From Chaetoderma sp. LZ-2023a (Eukaryota; Mollusca; Caudofoveata; Chaetodermatida; Chaetodermatidae), in the NCBI GenBank assembly GCA_034401795.1, contig CM067365.1, forward strand, positions 11,727,797 to 11,791,796: a DNA stretch of 64,000 bases. Reading direction: 5' to 3'. Of the stretch, positions 1 through 11,358 are shown one piece after another. The notes beneath the pieces were generated by a model, which saw nothing but the letters and a program-made list of their open reading frames with translations, ran no database searches and was not told the origin of the DNA. How positions within the stretch are numbered: position 1 is the stretch's first letter; every line of letters starts with the position of its first letter. The position numbers were made by a program, and so were the translations under genes.

Positions 1-72
1 TGATGATGATGATGATGATGAAGGTGGTGGTGGTGGTGGTGATGGTGGTGGGGTGGCAGTGGTGATGATAAA

Positions 73-141
<69 letters not shown>

Positions 142-300
142 GGTGATGATGATAATGGTGATGATGGTGGTGATGATCGTGATGATGATAATGATGGTAG
201 TGGTAGTGCTGCTGATGATGATGATAATGATGATGATGGTGGTGGTGGTGGTGATGATGATCGTGGTGGTGCTGATGAAGATGTTGACGGTGGCGGTGAT
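1..300. repeat. GAT/GTG microsatellite
   Basis: Nearly pure GAT and GTG trinucleotides with scattered interruptions. The open frames through it are methionine/valine runs and are not genes. Confidence 0.95.
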
Positions 301-304
301 GAGT

Positions 305-1300
305 AGAGCTGTGGTAAGCCAGTCCCCCTTTTCAAACATTTTGCTTTTGTTCTTTCCTTTCTTCTCTCCTTTGTTAAATTGACACATTTTTTCCTTTGAT
401 CTCTGCCACATTGGCAATTAGCCAAACAAGAAAATGGGTCCAGCCCTCCCCTGTTTTGATTGGATGTAGATGTAGAGGATGTCCATAAGTCTCCCCCATC
501 AGTAAATCACGTGACTCCTGCCATCCAATGAGGTGAACTTAAGGGTAATTAGCGTAATGATTGACAATTGTTAATGAGGGTAATTAAGGATGATTGACAG
601 TTTACATGTCTGGCTTCGTCTTTTCCTGACTCTGGGAAATCATTCAATTGCGAAGCCCCGCACCATCCCTCATTAAATCACATGACTCCAGGCATCCAAT
701 GAGGAGATCTTAAGGGTAATTAGCATAATGCTGTTTGACAAGGGTTAATGAGGGTAATTAAGAATGATTGACAGGCTATATTCTGGACCCGTCTTTTCCT
801 TCAATCACGAAGCCCCGCCCCCTCATTAAATAACTTGTTTCCTCATATCCAATGAGGTGAGCTTAAGAGTAATTAGCGTAATGATTGACAAGGGTTAATA
901 CATAGCGAAAGGATGATTTACAGGCTATATGTCTGGACTCGTCTTTTTCCTGACTTTGGGAACACATTCAATCATGAAAAAGATTAATTCTAAATAGTCA
1001 AGCAATAGCGTACGGGCAATTGTGGAAGACGACTCTGTTAGTCTAATGGATTCATCATTAAACATCTGAACCTCAGCATTTTAAGCCATGACAATGTACA
1101 ATGATTGATGTATCATATAAGGACAATAGGTTAGTTATTACTCCGACAGATTAAAATTAACTAGTCAAGCTTTAAAACAACTCCGACCACGTGTAACGAT
1201 CGTCATAGTCATACAACACTCAGCGAATCAATTTTCAATCATGTTAGAATAATAACACTGGAGGTGGTTTACATTTTAACGGGTCTCTGGGGGCATATTT
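305..1300. repeat. left arm of a ~1-kb long inverted repeat
   Basis: About 1 kb whose reverse complement recurs at 4150-4985. The match runs in order: a CCCCCTTTTCAAAC block, a stretch around TTGATTGGATG, tandem units, and a tail containing AAAATTAACTAGTCA. The arms are diverged by many substitutions and small indels. With the right arm they bracket about 2.9 kb, as in a foldback-type DNA element. No transposase is visible. Confidence 0.85.
500..960. repeat. three tandem ~150-170 bp units inside the left arm
   Basis: Each unit has an AAATCACGTGACTCC-like start, a CATCCAATGAGG block, a TAAGGGTAATTAGCGTAATG block, ATTGACAGG and TGTCTGG...CGTCTTTT. Starts lie near 505, 675 and 828. Two units of the same family occur inverted in the right arm, so the tandem expansion predates or accompanied formation of the inverted repeat. 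Confidence 0.85.
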
Positions 1301-1384
1301 ATTTTTTAATTTTCAAAATAACTATACACTGGTATGCACATGCTTACAGGCGTCCAGGACCAGAAGGGTGTACGTTCATATGGG

Positions 1385-1482
1385 CTTGTGGGCGTGCATG
1401 TGTGTGTGTGCGTGTGTGCGGGTGTGCGTGCGTGCGTGCGTGTGTCTGTGCGTACATGCGTGCGTGCATGTGTGCGTGTGTG

Positions 1483-1518
<36 letters not shown>

Positions 1519-1535
1519 CGTGCGTATGTGTGTTA
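1385..1535. repeat. GT/GCGT-rich simple repeat
   Basis: Imperfect GTGT and GCGT repeats. Three overlapping open frames made of Cys/Val/Arg are by-products of the repeat. Confidence 0.95.
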
Positions 1536-3865
1536 GTAGGCCATGGTGTCGCTACGATTGACTGGGCGATGTTACTACTTTATTTTAAACATATTTTATT
1601 GCATATATTACAATGGGATTGGGCACAAGTTGTCGAAACTTAGAAAAGCCCTCTCCCTACAGAAACAATGTATAGGCGGCAAACATAAACATATACACAA
1701 AATAACAAGTTACTACTTATGGAGGCAACAATGTCCAGTCAATTTAGTTTCAAATTATTCTACATAATGCTTATTAAATAGTAAAAATATACAATTCGTA
1801 CAACTTGAATAATCTTAATGAAACCTTATCACAAATTTACTAGCTGTTATGGTCATGCATTATGCATCATAGCACGGGTGTGAGTGCAGGTGTGCGTGCA
1901 TACGTACAAGCTTGTGGGTACGCGTACAGGCTTCTGTGTGGGCTTGCAGGCATGCATGTGTGCATACGGGCAGGTTGAAGATTTTGTGATCTTCAGGGTT
2001 CGATGACAACGTCTTCTTCTCCGGTAGTGAATTCCGCTTCGTTACTGGTAACCAGATAATGTTGCTGCGACAACAGTTATGGGTAACGGAGAAGGAGTAA
2101 TGCAGTCTGGCTCGCCTCGTCTGACAGATGGTAGGTGACGATATTTAATGTTAACTGCTGGGCCTATCTGACGTGATGTTCCTCAGATAAGGACTGGAGG
2201 TTTCCTCCAGCTCAAGACTAGGTTCCTATTCTAACAAACTTAATAAACGCCGAACTTACACATACGTAAGTTTAACTTTTTATTTTACAAATATACAAGG
2301 TTTTGAAGCAAGGAGCAAAATAGCTCTAAAATGTACTAAACTAACAATCTATTCTAACTTAAATACGACAGAGCTTCGTTATGCTAGGCAATAGCTCACA
2401 ATGCTGAACGTCAGCGTGACGTTCAGGATTCACGGTGGTGAATTGAATCATCTATAAGTCTGAAATTCTGACTTATATACAATTTATCTTGGCGCTCTAG
2501 CCAAGTTCTATATCTATCATAATAATTAGATTCTTCCTGAATCCGTTAAATGACTCTTCTAGGTATGCTATAAGCACAGCTTGATTGGCCCGGACCACCA
2601 GTCCACAAATCAACTTCTGCTTATTTCCTCCTAGAAGTTTCTACCTAACAAACGTCGGTCGTTCTGACCAATCAACGATTCTTTCATTTCGTTGCTGGAT
2701 GTAAAACCTATTCTATTTAATTCTTTGCTACAGAGTTTGATCGGCGCTCATTGATTATGACGTCATCCTGACCAATCAAACTCTGTGCTATTCTTCTATG
2801 GAGATGATACCTCACATAGACAAAGCGGTGGTAGCTGGTTCTGATTTGATGCGATCTGTCAGCTAACTAACAACATTATGGAATGTGTTGTTGCTGCATG
2901 CCATTGTATGAGTGACATATAGTTGATATACAAATTTCGATTATGTTATTAATTCCTACAGGACGCTACAATGTCCTTATCCTGTCCATTGCCTATTGAT
3001 GGATAGACCTGTAGGATGCTAGAGATAATAGGCACATGAGCTGTATGATCTCCTTGCCAGCTGATGTTGTTCCATTCTCATGTGAGAATCTAGAATGCCT
3101 ACGTCATCAACTACGTCCCTTTGTCACGTTCGATTCCAGTGATTCTTATACCTCGATTATTTTACAAACTATCGATCCAAACAACTGCTGAATATCATAA
3201 AAGTGTATGCCGACTGAACAGTAACAACTTTCACCTAAACTATTTCCAGATACACATCAAGTCAGAACCGTGGGACTCATTCCAATCAATTCGACTATTT
3301 CAATTTGACGATAAAACTTTATCCAACAATCCTAAGTGTGCTACATTCACACACCATCCATTTACTAGAAACTAGAAACCGAATATCATCAGCACTAGCC
3401 GAGGTCATAATAATAAACTAAATATTGAGATTATAAAAGTCAACCGGTCCATTAGCTCACCTGGTATTTTCAAATCATAAATTTCTCTTAGGACTTACTC
3501 GAAGATATAAGACATCTAGCGGGGTCATGACTTCCCACAAGACAATCTCATATCTACAAGGTGTGCATGCGTGCATATGGAAAGGTGTGCGAGTGTACGT
3601 GTGGGCATGCAGGCATGTGTGTGGGCATGCGAGTGTGCGTGCGTGCATATGGTCATGTATGCAAACATAGGTGTTTGTGGGCGTGCATGTGTGCGTGTGT
3701 GCGCATGGAGCTTGAGATAGAGACAATAGGTAGATGAATTATGCAGAAGTTTGTCATATAAAATACTGTGGTAGAGCCCTTAGAACCGTTTCACACACGA
3801 AATCTCCTTATCAGAATTGTGGGTTATACAAACAGGAAAGTGGTTAATGTTTGGAATAGAACTGA
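1536..3865. other. interior of the inverted-repeat structure, no gene seen
   Basis: This interval lies between the two arms. A degraded copy of the palindromic GCAAC/TTTGACTG element is at about 1700-1765, and GTGCATGC-rich tracts are at 1865-1975 and 3560-3710. I found no motif-bearing reading frame. The longest frame (about 84 codons near 3121-3375) has no recognisable domain. Confidence 0.6.
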
Positions 3866-4090
3866 ACCAATCCATTTTAGCTATGCACCGCCCATCTCTA
3901 GCTAAGCTCCACAATCACCTCGATCGCATTACACTCGATCGATCTCTGAGCTCCCTGGCTAGCAATTTCCAGAAAGCTAGGCTGTTGAATATTTTGAAAC
4001 CAATTTGACCGGACAATGTTACTGCTTATGGCAGCAACAACGCCCAGTCAATTTACTTTCAAAGTACTTTGCATTGTGTTTATTAAATAT
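3866..4090 (+). repeat. interspersed repeat family R1, copy
   Basis: Begins around a GCACCGCCCATCTCTAGC block, continues through a GATCGATCTCTGA block, and ends in the palindromic TTTGAC...GTCAAA hairpin followed by TTTATTAAATA. Fuller copies lie at 6476-6830, 47,735-48,080 and, inverted, 41,735-42,065 and 56,160-56,580. Confidence 0.8.
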
Positions 4091-4149
4091 AACCTGTCCA
4101 ATCCCTGAGTCAACTTAAACTGGAATTTTTTCCCAATATTGCGTGGCCC

Positions 4150-4985
4150 CCTTTAGACCTCTTAAAATGTAATACGTTGTTGTTATTAAGCTAACACAAT
4201 TGAAAATTTATTCGCTGAACTTTTTACGAATCTGACGATTGCTACACGCGGTCAGAGTTGTTTTAAAGCGTGACTAGTTAATTTTAATCTGTTGGAGTGA
4301 TAACTAACCTATTGCCCTTACGGGATAAATCAACCCGTGTACATTGTCATGGCTAAAAATGCCGAGGTTCAGAAGTTTAATGATCAATCCATTAGACTAA
4401 CAGAGGCATCTTCCACATTTGTTCTTGCACTATAGCTTGGCCATTTAGAATTAATCTCTCCCATGATTGAATGAGTTCCCAAAGTCAGAAAAAAGACAAG
4501 TCCAGACATGTTGCCTGTCAGTCATCATTTCGCTATGCATTAACCCTTGTCACTCATTACGTTAATTACCCGTAAGCTCACCTCGTTGGTTATTAGGAGT
4601 CACGTGATTTAATGAGGGGCCGGGACTTAAATTATTGAATGCGTTTCCAGAAAAAGACGAGGCCAGACATGTAACCTGTCAATCATCTTTAATTATCCTC
4701 ATTAACCTTTGTCAATCATTACGCTAAATTACCCTTAAGCTCATCTCATTGGATGACATGATTCACGTGATTTAATGAGGGGGAGGGGCCTTATGGACAT
4801 CCTCTACGTCTAAGATCCAATCAAAACAAGGGAGAGCTGGATCCATTTCCTTGCATGGCTATTTGCGAAGGCGGCAGAGATTAAAGGAAAAGGTGTCAAA
4901 ATAACAAAGGAGAGAACAACGGAAAGAACAAAAGAAAAAGGTTTGAAAAAGGGGGCCAGCTTACCCCACCTCTACTGTGTTGGTG
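4150..4985. repeat. right arm of the ~1-kb long inverted repeat
   Basis: Reverse-complement counterpart of 305-1300, including two of the ~150-bp tandem units (about 4480-4790). The outer edge again abuts GAT-type microsatellite (from about 5028). Both outer microsatellites read GAT on the + strand, so they are not inverted with the arms and probably arose separately. Confidence 0.85.
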
Positions 4986-5009
4986 GCGGGTGTGTGGGGT
5001 GTGTGGGTG

Positions 5010-5255
5010 GCTGGTGATGGTGATAGTGATGGTGATGATGATTATGATAATAGTGGTGGTGTTGGTGATGATGATAATGATGCTGCTGCTGCTGCTGATG
5101 ATGAGTGGTGGTGGTGGTAGTGCTGATGATTATGATGGTGGTAGTTGTGCTGGTGGTGGTGATGATGATGATGGTGATGATGATGATGATGATTATGATG
5201 ACGATGATGATGATGATGCTGATGATGATGATGGTGATGATGATGATGCTGGCGA

Positions 5256-5296
<41 letters not shown>

Positions 5297-5325
5297 ATGG
5301 CTACGTCGATAATGATTTAATGTGA
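5010..5325. repeat. GAT/GCT/GGT microsatellite
   Basis: Trinucleotide array grading from GTG/GAT to GCT and GAT. Long poly-Met, poly-Asp and, on the minus strand, poly-His frames through it are artefacts. Confidence 0.95.
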
Positions 5326-5477
5326 CGACAACGACAACGACGTCGACGACGACGACGACGGCGGCGGCAACGGCGGCGGCAGCGACAACAACGGCGATAA
5401 TGACTTGTCTTTGGTATTTAGACATGGGGGAGAAAATGCCTAACTACGATAATATTTTTTTTAAATGCGAAGAGATA

Positions 5478-5532
<55 letters not shown>

Positions 5533-5640
5533 GGACGGCTATGTCGGTGATAATTTAATGCGACCACGAAGACGACGACGACGATGACATAGCGGCGCCG
5601 CCGTCGACGACAATGACAACTACGACGACGCCAACGAAGG
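5320..5640. repeat. GAC/GGC and GAT microsatellites
   Basis: GAC/GGC array at about 5325-5400, a clean GAT array at about 5477-5531 and another GAC array at about 5560-5640. The flank TATGTCGGTGATAATTTAATG after the GAT array resembles TACGTCGATAATGATTTAATG at about 5300, so the microsatellite-plus-flank block was duplicated. Confidence 0.85.
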
Positions 5641-5649
5641 CTTGTCTTA

Positions 5650-6000
5650 CCTCGGTGTATCTTGCGACTGTAGTAATGCGACTGTGTATCCGAAGTATGA
5701 TCCCCTTTCGCCTGATACTATCACCGATAGATTTGTGTCGATGTTAAAGGCTATCACATTATTACGAAATATTGATACGAATGTTATCACTACAAACACG
5801 ACATAACTGATGAACACATTTCTAATAAACTTTGAAGAAATATACATCAGAGCTTCCATGTTATTGTTCGTCTACTGTCACACTGAAATAATAATTATTT
5901 TATTGATTATTAGTTCAGTGGAATCTAAATGGAAAGCGACAGCAAGATTTGTACGTGAGAATTGATCTGCATTTTATCTCTCAGTCTTTGAGTGTAATGG
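5650..6000. other. no feature recognised
   Basis: AT-rich sequence with no repeat shared with the rest of the window that I could see and no convincing coding frame. Confidence 0.5.
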
Positions 6001-6029
6001 ATGAATCGGCTCTGTCACTCAAGCCTATG

Positions 6030-6370
6030 ACTTCCTAATCAATTGCGTCATATGTCGGCCGACGTTTTACAATCAATACTCGCAATGCTGGTGTAGTGGT
6101 GATGCTGGTATTAAGATCCGTCATGAACACTTAAAAGTCCGTCAAGTGTACGAACTCTATGTCTTTGATGAATTTATAAGTTAATAAACATTTTGTTGAA
6201 TATTTTGAAACTAATTTTAATGGGCGCTATTGCTGCCAAAGGCATATACATATTAAACCAATTACCTGTCCCTTGAAAATGGAATTCTGGGAATCCAGAG
6301 TGCAAAGTATATAAACACGCGCAGAACGTGACCGGAGATTGGTTTGAAATGGGCGGGGCATACGGTCGTC
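6030..6370 (-). repeat. R1-related repeat, partial and inverted
   Basis: Shares CCGTCATGAACA, GTCCGTCAAGTGTA, a TTGAATATTTTGAAACTAATTTTA half-hairpin and a terminal GGGCGGGGCAT block with about 44,040-44,345. It is an inverted, decayed member of the family seen at 6476-6830. Confidence 0.7.
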
Positions 6371-6475
6371 ATTCTCGTTTAAGAAGTTGCTCAATTTCTT
6401 TGTCTAACAGGTGAGGATTTTAAAATATGCAAAATAATGTTTATTAAATTGTAAATTTTTCAAAGCCATAGGCCT

Positions 6476-6830
6476 GCAATGGACCTTTTCATTTGTAGTT
6501 ATGCCCCGCCCATCTCTAGCTAAGCGCCACCCAAGCCTAGCTCGTGTTGGGATCGATCCATCTCTGAACTCCCTGACTATCCATTTTCCGGAAAACTCTA
6601 TAGGTAAGCTGTTGATATTTTGAAACTAATATGGGTAGGTGCTGTTGCTGCATGTTTATTAAATACTAGCGACATACAATTCGTACAACGTGTCGGACTA
6701 TTAAGAATTAAAGACGGGCCAACGAGAATCATATATGAAGTAATGCTTATGACGTCATCCTATAAGCCACTTAGCTGATTATGACGTCATATGACGTCAT
6801 ATGATCGACGGATACTCTGAAAAGGCGAAT
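6476..6830 (+). repeat. R1 interspersed repeat, near-full copy
   Basis: Contains in order ATGCCCCGCCCATCTCTAGC, GGGATCGATC, CTCTGAACTCCCTGACTA, TTTTGAAACTAAT with GCTGTTGCTGC (half of the palindromic core), TTTATTAAATACTAG, ACAATTCGTACAACGTGTCG and paired GATTATGACGTCAT motifs. It is noncoding and present in several orientations through the window. The repeated TGACGTCA-like octamers are CRE-like sites. Confidence 0.85.
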
Positions 6831-6986
6831 TCAGAGGGTTGCTGCGTGGCATGTCTCCCTTTAATATCGTTTCATTGTGACATAACACGTTACTTATCTT
6901 GATTATTAAGTCATATCTGATCCTGCCATTAGACCTATATAAACTACAGCCTATACGCGATCTAGTAAACAGCACCGAGACAATAC

Positions 6987-7222
6987 TTAACCCTTTCACT
7001 ACGTAGCCGTCCAAAACAGGCCTTTTTAATCGTTTTGAGGAATATCCATTTGCAAGCCGAGAGAAGATTATTATTGAAAATTTACCACTGGTATGACTGG
7101 CTCGAGCCAGTTATTCCAGTGGTAAACTTAAAAAAAATAGTCTTCTCTTGGCCTGCAATTTTGACATTCAGTAACCAAATAATTTGATTTTCTTTATCAA
7201 ATTTAGCAATTGAAGGGTTAAT
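6987..7222. mobile_element. palindromic MITE family M (piggyBac-like ends)
   Basis: About 235 bp. It starts TTAACCCTTTCAC and ends GAAGGGTTAA, with a central palindrome (TTTACCACTGG...CCAGTGGTAAA) around GACTGGCTCGAGCCAGT. TTAA flanks followed by CCC termini are what piggyBac-type elements leave, so I infer a piggyBac-derived MITE. Other copies: 7664, 12,267, 38,560, 46,625, 55,635 and 63,425, with a half copy at 33,985. Confidence 0.75.
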
Positions 7223-7663
7223 GCTAGGTAGGCCCACTACGCACTTCCGATATACCTACTACGCACTTCCGCTTATAACGTGTTAGGTAGTTTGATATCA
7301 ATTTACCTCACAGATATTCAGTCAAATTATGCTCAAAATAAATCAGCAAGCTTCCCACTTCAGTTCAATTGAAATACTAATTCTCTGAATTCAGTACTTA
7401 GTCCGTTAGATCAGAATAGTCGCTAACACGCCACGCAGACTCAATGTCAGAGTAAAGCTGACGGTTCTAATATGATAGCTGACACGGATTATGCTTAAGC
7501 GTCCATTTCCGCTTTAACGAGGTCAAAGGTTATTTATCTTCCGGAAATGTTTAAATCCTGGTCTAATTCGACTGGTAACTAACTGGTTATTCGCTCATCT
7601 GCTATCGAAACCAGATGCGCGAATTTCAAGCCCGATATTTATTTGATACTATTCACTAACTCT

Positions 7664-7893
7664 TTAACCCTCGAATTTGTTCAATAAAATTTCCAATTTT
7701 CTCATAGAAAATGTCCATTAACAGACCAAGAGAACACTATTTTTCAAAGTTTACCACTGGAATGAATGACTCGATTATCGAGCCAGTCATTACAGTGAAA
7801 ACTTGCCAAAAACACTCTTCTTGATCTGTAAATGGACATTTCTCAAGAACTGTGATGGAGCCGTCGTTTTTGGCAGATATGATGGTTAAAGCG
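7664..7893. mobile_element. MITE family M, second copy
   Basis: Begins TTAACCCTCGAATTTG and ends at GCGGTTAA, with the same central palindrome (CACTGGAATGA...TCATTACAGTG) and the same GGACATTTCTCAAG/CCGTTTTTGGC-like right half. It lies about 440 bp from the first copy. Confidence 0.75.
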
Positions 7894-7899
7894 GTTAAC

Positions 7900-8605
7900 A
7901 TACATACAGTAAGAGCTATCAGGGAGCGCACATCAGAGAGTGCACATCAGAGAGTGCAAATCAGAGGGTGCGCACCCTCACCCCTTCCATTTTTTGTCTC
8001 ATTGTTAAAAGTGCTAGGATTTTTGGGAATTGTATTTATTTTCCTGGCTTCTTCGAATCATGCCCAAAGCTGCATAATGTACGATCACACCCTTTCCTGT
8101 GATAAAATTTGAGCCAAAAAGGACCATTAGTTTTCGAAAAATCAATGGATACAGAATTTGCTCCGGATCTGGATTCTTTTATCCGGATCATGACATAAAT
8201 CATCTTGCACGACAAGTTCCCTCAAATTAGAAACGAGTTAGCAAGAAATGTTCTGTTGAATATTTTGAACATAATTGGATTGGAAGACATCGCTGCCTTA
8301 TAATAAAAATATCCAAGTGCAAGTTTTATTTAATTTTTGTGGCGCGTGGGGTTTGGGTAGGGAGGTGCGTGGTGGGGGGGGGGTTTAAGTTATTTATCAG
8401 CCGTACTGTACCAGACATCTGGTCACCAAAAGGCAGGCGATTGCTTGGACCGGTCGATTGATTGCGTGTCATCTATTGTAAGAAATAGTAATAATGAAAA
8501 AGTACATGTTCTAACATAGTAACAGGTATAGCGTACTGACCCAACCTTTTATCTCATAGAACTAACGCGTTAGAGTCAGCAGCAACTGTGGTCGTCGTCG
8601 TCGCC
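7900..8605. other. no gene recognised
   Basis: A short tandem of CATCAGAGAGTGCA occurs at about 7928-7975. A fragment with ATAATTGGATTGGAAGACATCGCTGCCTTA at 8265-8310 matches one half of the hairpin at 53,025-53,095. A G-rich tract is at 8365-8385. Confidence 0.6.
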
Positions 8606-8610
8606 GTTAT

Positions 8611-8710
8611 TATTAGGCTTCCAAGAGCGAAGCTCTGGAAGACTAGAGTAATTGTTCTGTTTATTAGGCTTCCAAGAGCGAAGCTCTGGAAGACTAGAGT
8701 AATTGTTCTG

Positions 8711-8712
<2 letters not shown>
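8611..8712. repeat. two tandem 51-bp units
   Basis: ATTAGGCTTCCAAGAGCGAAGCTCTGGAAGAC...TTGTTCTGTTT occurs twice in perfect tandem. Each unit contains the near-palindrome CCAAGAGCGAAGCTCTGG. The second unit runs directly into an ATT array. Confidence 0.95.
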
Positions 8713-8759
<47 letters not shown>

Positions 8760-8760
8760 T
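8712..8760. repeat. ATT microsatellite
   Basis: About 16 uninterrupted ATT units. Similar arrays lie at 9618-9642, 37,792-37,873 and 52,843-52,897. Confidence 0.98.
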
Positions 8761-9060
8761 ACCGCCAGCCATTTCCAGCAAGTAGATTGAACCAAAACTC
8801 CGAAACCAGCTGGTCAATCAATACAAGACTCGGCATCTATGGTCTAGATGCCAACTAGGATCGAAAGAAATCAAAGAGAACATGATGCACTCAGGGATTT
8901 GGCGGCCATCTTGATGACGTCATAAATGACAAAATAATCTTCTCCTCTGGAACTTCTGAAGCGATCTGGCTAAAATGTGGGGAATCAGTCAATGGCGGCA
9001 ACTGAAAATTATTCGCAGAAACTTGATTGGTCAAACAGTATCGGCACCGTGGACCAATCA

Positions 9061-9595
9061 AGTTCCAGCATTTGGGGGCCATTTTGAACTTTATTATTTG
9101 ATGGATTTTGATGGAGAAAATTGCTATACATATGTTAGTTGACCGTCTGCAGAGTGTGTGTGAAAATAAACAAGATCTATTTGTAAAGTGCAGAAATATT
9201 TAGATTTTAATTTTCCTCTTTATTATGTAGTAGAAGACAGTTTGCTAGAGGCTCTAATAAAAATGATTAATGTGACATTTAATTGTCATTTTATATCTGG
9301 TTACCATGGGGGTAACAAATGGCATTTGCTACTGTGAGTTCTCTAGGTAAACATATTAATATAATAGGGATTTAATTGCCATTTAATACCAATTGACAAC
9401 CTGGCTGATTAGCCCATGAACTTAGTAATGCCAATATAAAACTTGCACTTATTGTAGATGCTAAGGATACATGCTGACTATTTTTCAAAACAATTTGACT
9501 GAAAGTTGTTCCTGCCTATTAACCCTTCTACTGGGAAAATAATAGCTTGGTATTAACCTTTATACTGCAGAATGCTAACTTTTACTTGGAATCCT
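9061..9595 (+). repeat. interspersed repeat P, copy 1
   Basis: Shares ordered blocks with 36,190-37,690: GGCCATTTTGAACTTT, TAGGGATTTAATTG, GAACTTAGTAATGCCAAT, AGATGCTAAGGATA, CAAAACAATTTGACTG, TTGTTCCTGCCTATTAA and TATTAACC...ATACTGCA. Noncoding. A third partial copy is at 11,770-12,150. Confidence 0.8.
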
Positions 9596-9770
9596 TCTAG
9601 AAATTGTTCGGACTATTCTCTTTTATTATTATTATTATTACTATTCCTCTTCTATCGGCTTCTTTTGAGCCATGGATCCCGGAATGCTATGACCCTTGTC
9701 ATATCAGCGTGGACATAGATGAACGAGTGTTTGAAAACTAGAAGATAATCTGTCCATAAACGGCCGAGAT

Positions 9771-11297
9771 ATGAATTTCCGAAATTACTACATCATATAT
9801 AGTGTATGCAAAGGTGATCATGTCACATATCTACTCAAAGACTGCATTCAGGAGGTATTGCCTGCAATAACTAAAATAATTAACATGTCAATGGAAAAGG
9901 GTACTGTGCCGGACGATTTTAAAACCGCAAATGTGATGCCTTTATTAAAGAAACCGTCATTGGATCCAAATATGCTGTCTAACTATCGCCCAGTGTCCAA
10001 CCTCCCCTATGTCTCAAAACTCCTAGAAAAAGTCGTAGCTAATCATCTTAACAACCATTTGGAAGTAAACAATCTGCTTGAACCATGTCAGAGCGCATAC
10101 CGAAAGCTTCACAGCACCGAGACGGCACTAGTTCGTGTGCAAAATGACATTTTGTGTTCAATGGACGAACGTATGTGTGTGATATTGGTGTTACTAGACT
10201 TATCGGCCGCATTCGACACCATCGATCATACAATTATGTTGTCGCGTCTACAGGAACTGGGCCTTGCCGGCACTGTCCTTTCTTGGTTCGAGTCCTATCT
10301 CAAATGTCGCCGTCAAACTGTCATCATAAACAACTCCAAATCATCCGATGGTACATTGACTTCCGGTGTGCCTCAAGGATCCGTTTTGGGGCCCCTGCTG
10401 TTTACAATATATACATCACCACTTGGTCGATTACTGCAAAAGCACGGAGTTGAGTATCATTTCTACGCTGATGACACGCAGCTATATATAGCCTTCCGCC
10501 CAAATAGTCAATTTGATGCTCGTGAGAAATTAGGACTTTGCATTCGCGATGTAAAACTCTGGATGCTTAACAATTTTCTACAGCTAAACGATAAAAAAAC
10601 TGAAATACTGCTTATCTCGTCACGGCAACTCCGACCAAAACTTGACATAGAGCATCTTCAAATTGGTGACGAAAACATTTCTTTTAACTCTAGTGCAAGG
10701 AACATTGGTGTCATATTCGATGACTCGATGTCCATGAACAAACATGTTACGTCCCTCTGTCAATCACTATTTTTCACATTCAGAAACATTAACAAAATTA
10801 GAAAATTACTGACAGCAGATGCCACTAAGACCCTCATTCACGCCTCTATAACATCCAAATTAGACTATGGAAATGCATTGCTAGCAGGAATTACATCAGA
10901 GCAGATACAACGTCTCCAGAGGGTGCAGAACACGGCAGCACGGATAATAACACGAACCAAGCGAACAGACCACATAACACCAGTACTCAAACAACTCCAT
11001 TGGCTTCCTGTGAGAGAGCGCATACAGTATAAAATCGTGCTTCTCGTTTACAAATGTTTACATGGACTAGCCCCACAGTATCTATCTACTTTAATTGCAA
11101 AGAGAATTGCACCTCGGTCCCTAAGATCAAGTGATCAGACATTATGTGTGGTCCCGTCTACTAATTTAGTTGTTGGACAGTGTGCATTTTCGAATTCCGG
11201 TCCAAGACTTTGGAATAATCTACCTGCCCATATCCGAAACTGTCACAAAATTGAGCCTTTTAAATCTAGCCTAAAAACGTATCTTTTTCATCTTTAA
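9771..11297 (+). CDS. reverse transcriptase of a non-LTR retrotransposon (partial, open)
   Basis: This frame encodes 508 residues. Only residues from about 21 on belong to the element; the first 20 are read from flanking DNA and the ATG is fortuitous. Visible RT motifs in order are NYRPVSNLP (about residue 73), the HSTETAL block, LVLLDLSAAFDTIDH (catalytic Asp in motif A), SGVPQGSVLGPLL (motif B) and FYADDTQLYI (motif C, bases 10,461-10,490). The thumb/C-terminal part carries RLQRVQNTAARII and HWLPVRERI, typical of CR1/L2-group elements. Such proteins copy their own RNA at a nicked chromosomal target; here the nickase domain is gone, so this copy cannot move alone. The absence of stops over 490 codons suggests a fairly recent insertion. 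Confidence 0.92.
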   Translation: MNFRNYYIIYSVCKGDHVTYLLKDCIQEVLPAITKIINMSMEKGTVPDDFKTANVMPLLKKPSLDPNMLSNYRPVSNLPYVSKLLEKVVANHLNNHLEVNNLLEPCQSAYRKLHSTETALVRVQNDILCSMDERMCVILVLLDLSAAFDTIDHTIMLSRLQELGLAGTVLSWFESYLKCRRQTVIINNSKSSDGTLTSGVPQGSVLGPLLFTIYTSPLGRLLQKHGVEYHFYADDTQLYIAFRPNSQFDAREKLGLCIRDVKLWMLNNFLQLNDKKTEILLISSRQLRPKLDIEHLQIGDENISFNSSARNIGVIFDDSMSMNKHVTSLCQSLFFTFRNINKIRKLLTADATKTLIHASITSKLDYGNALLAGITSEQIQRLQRVQNTAARIITRTKRTDHITPVLKQLHWLPVRERIQYKIVLLVYKCLHGLAPQYLSTLIAKRIAPRSLRSSDQTLCVVPSTNLVVGQCAFSNSGPRLWNNLPAHIRNCHKIEPFKSSLKTYLFHL

Positions 11298-11358
11298 AAT
11301 GTGTAAAGCGCCTTTGAGCGATTAATTTCGGAATTGGCGCTCTAGAAATATTTACATA
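9831..11358 (+). mobile_element. 5'-truncated non-LTR retrotransposon, CR1/L2-like
   Basis: The element starts at the LLKDC stretch of the reverse transcriptase, so all of the endonuclease and the RT N-terminus are missing, as in ordinary 5' truncation. It ends after a 3' tail with AAAGCGCCTTTGAGCG and GGCGCTCTAGAAATATTT, a form common at 3' ends of CR1/L2-type elements. Flanks on both sides belong to the 272-bp tandem repeat: GTCACATAT on the left and CACATCATTGTCAAGCC on the right. A short CACAT duplication is therefore possible. Confidence 0.85.

Noticed and set aside
3475..3726. Minus-strand His/Thr/Cys frame
   Set aside because: By-product of GTGCATGC-rich simple sequence.
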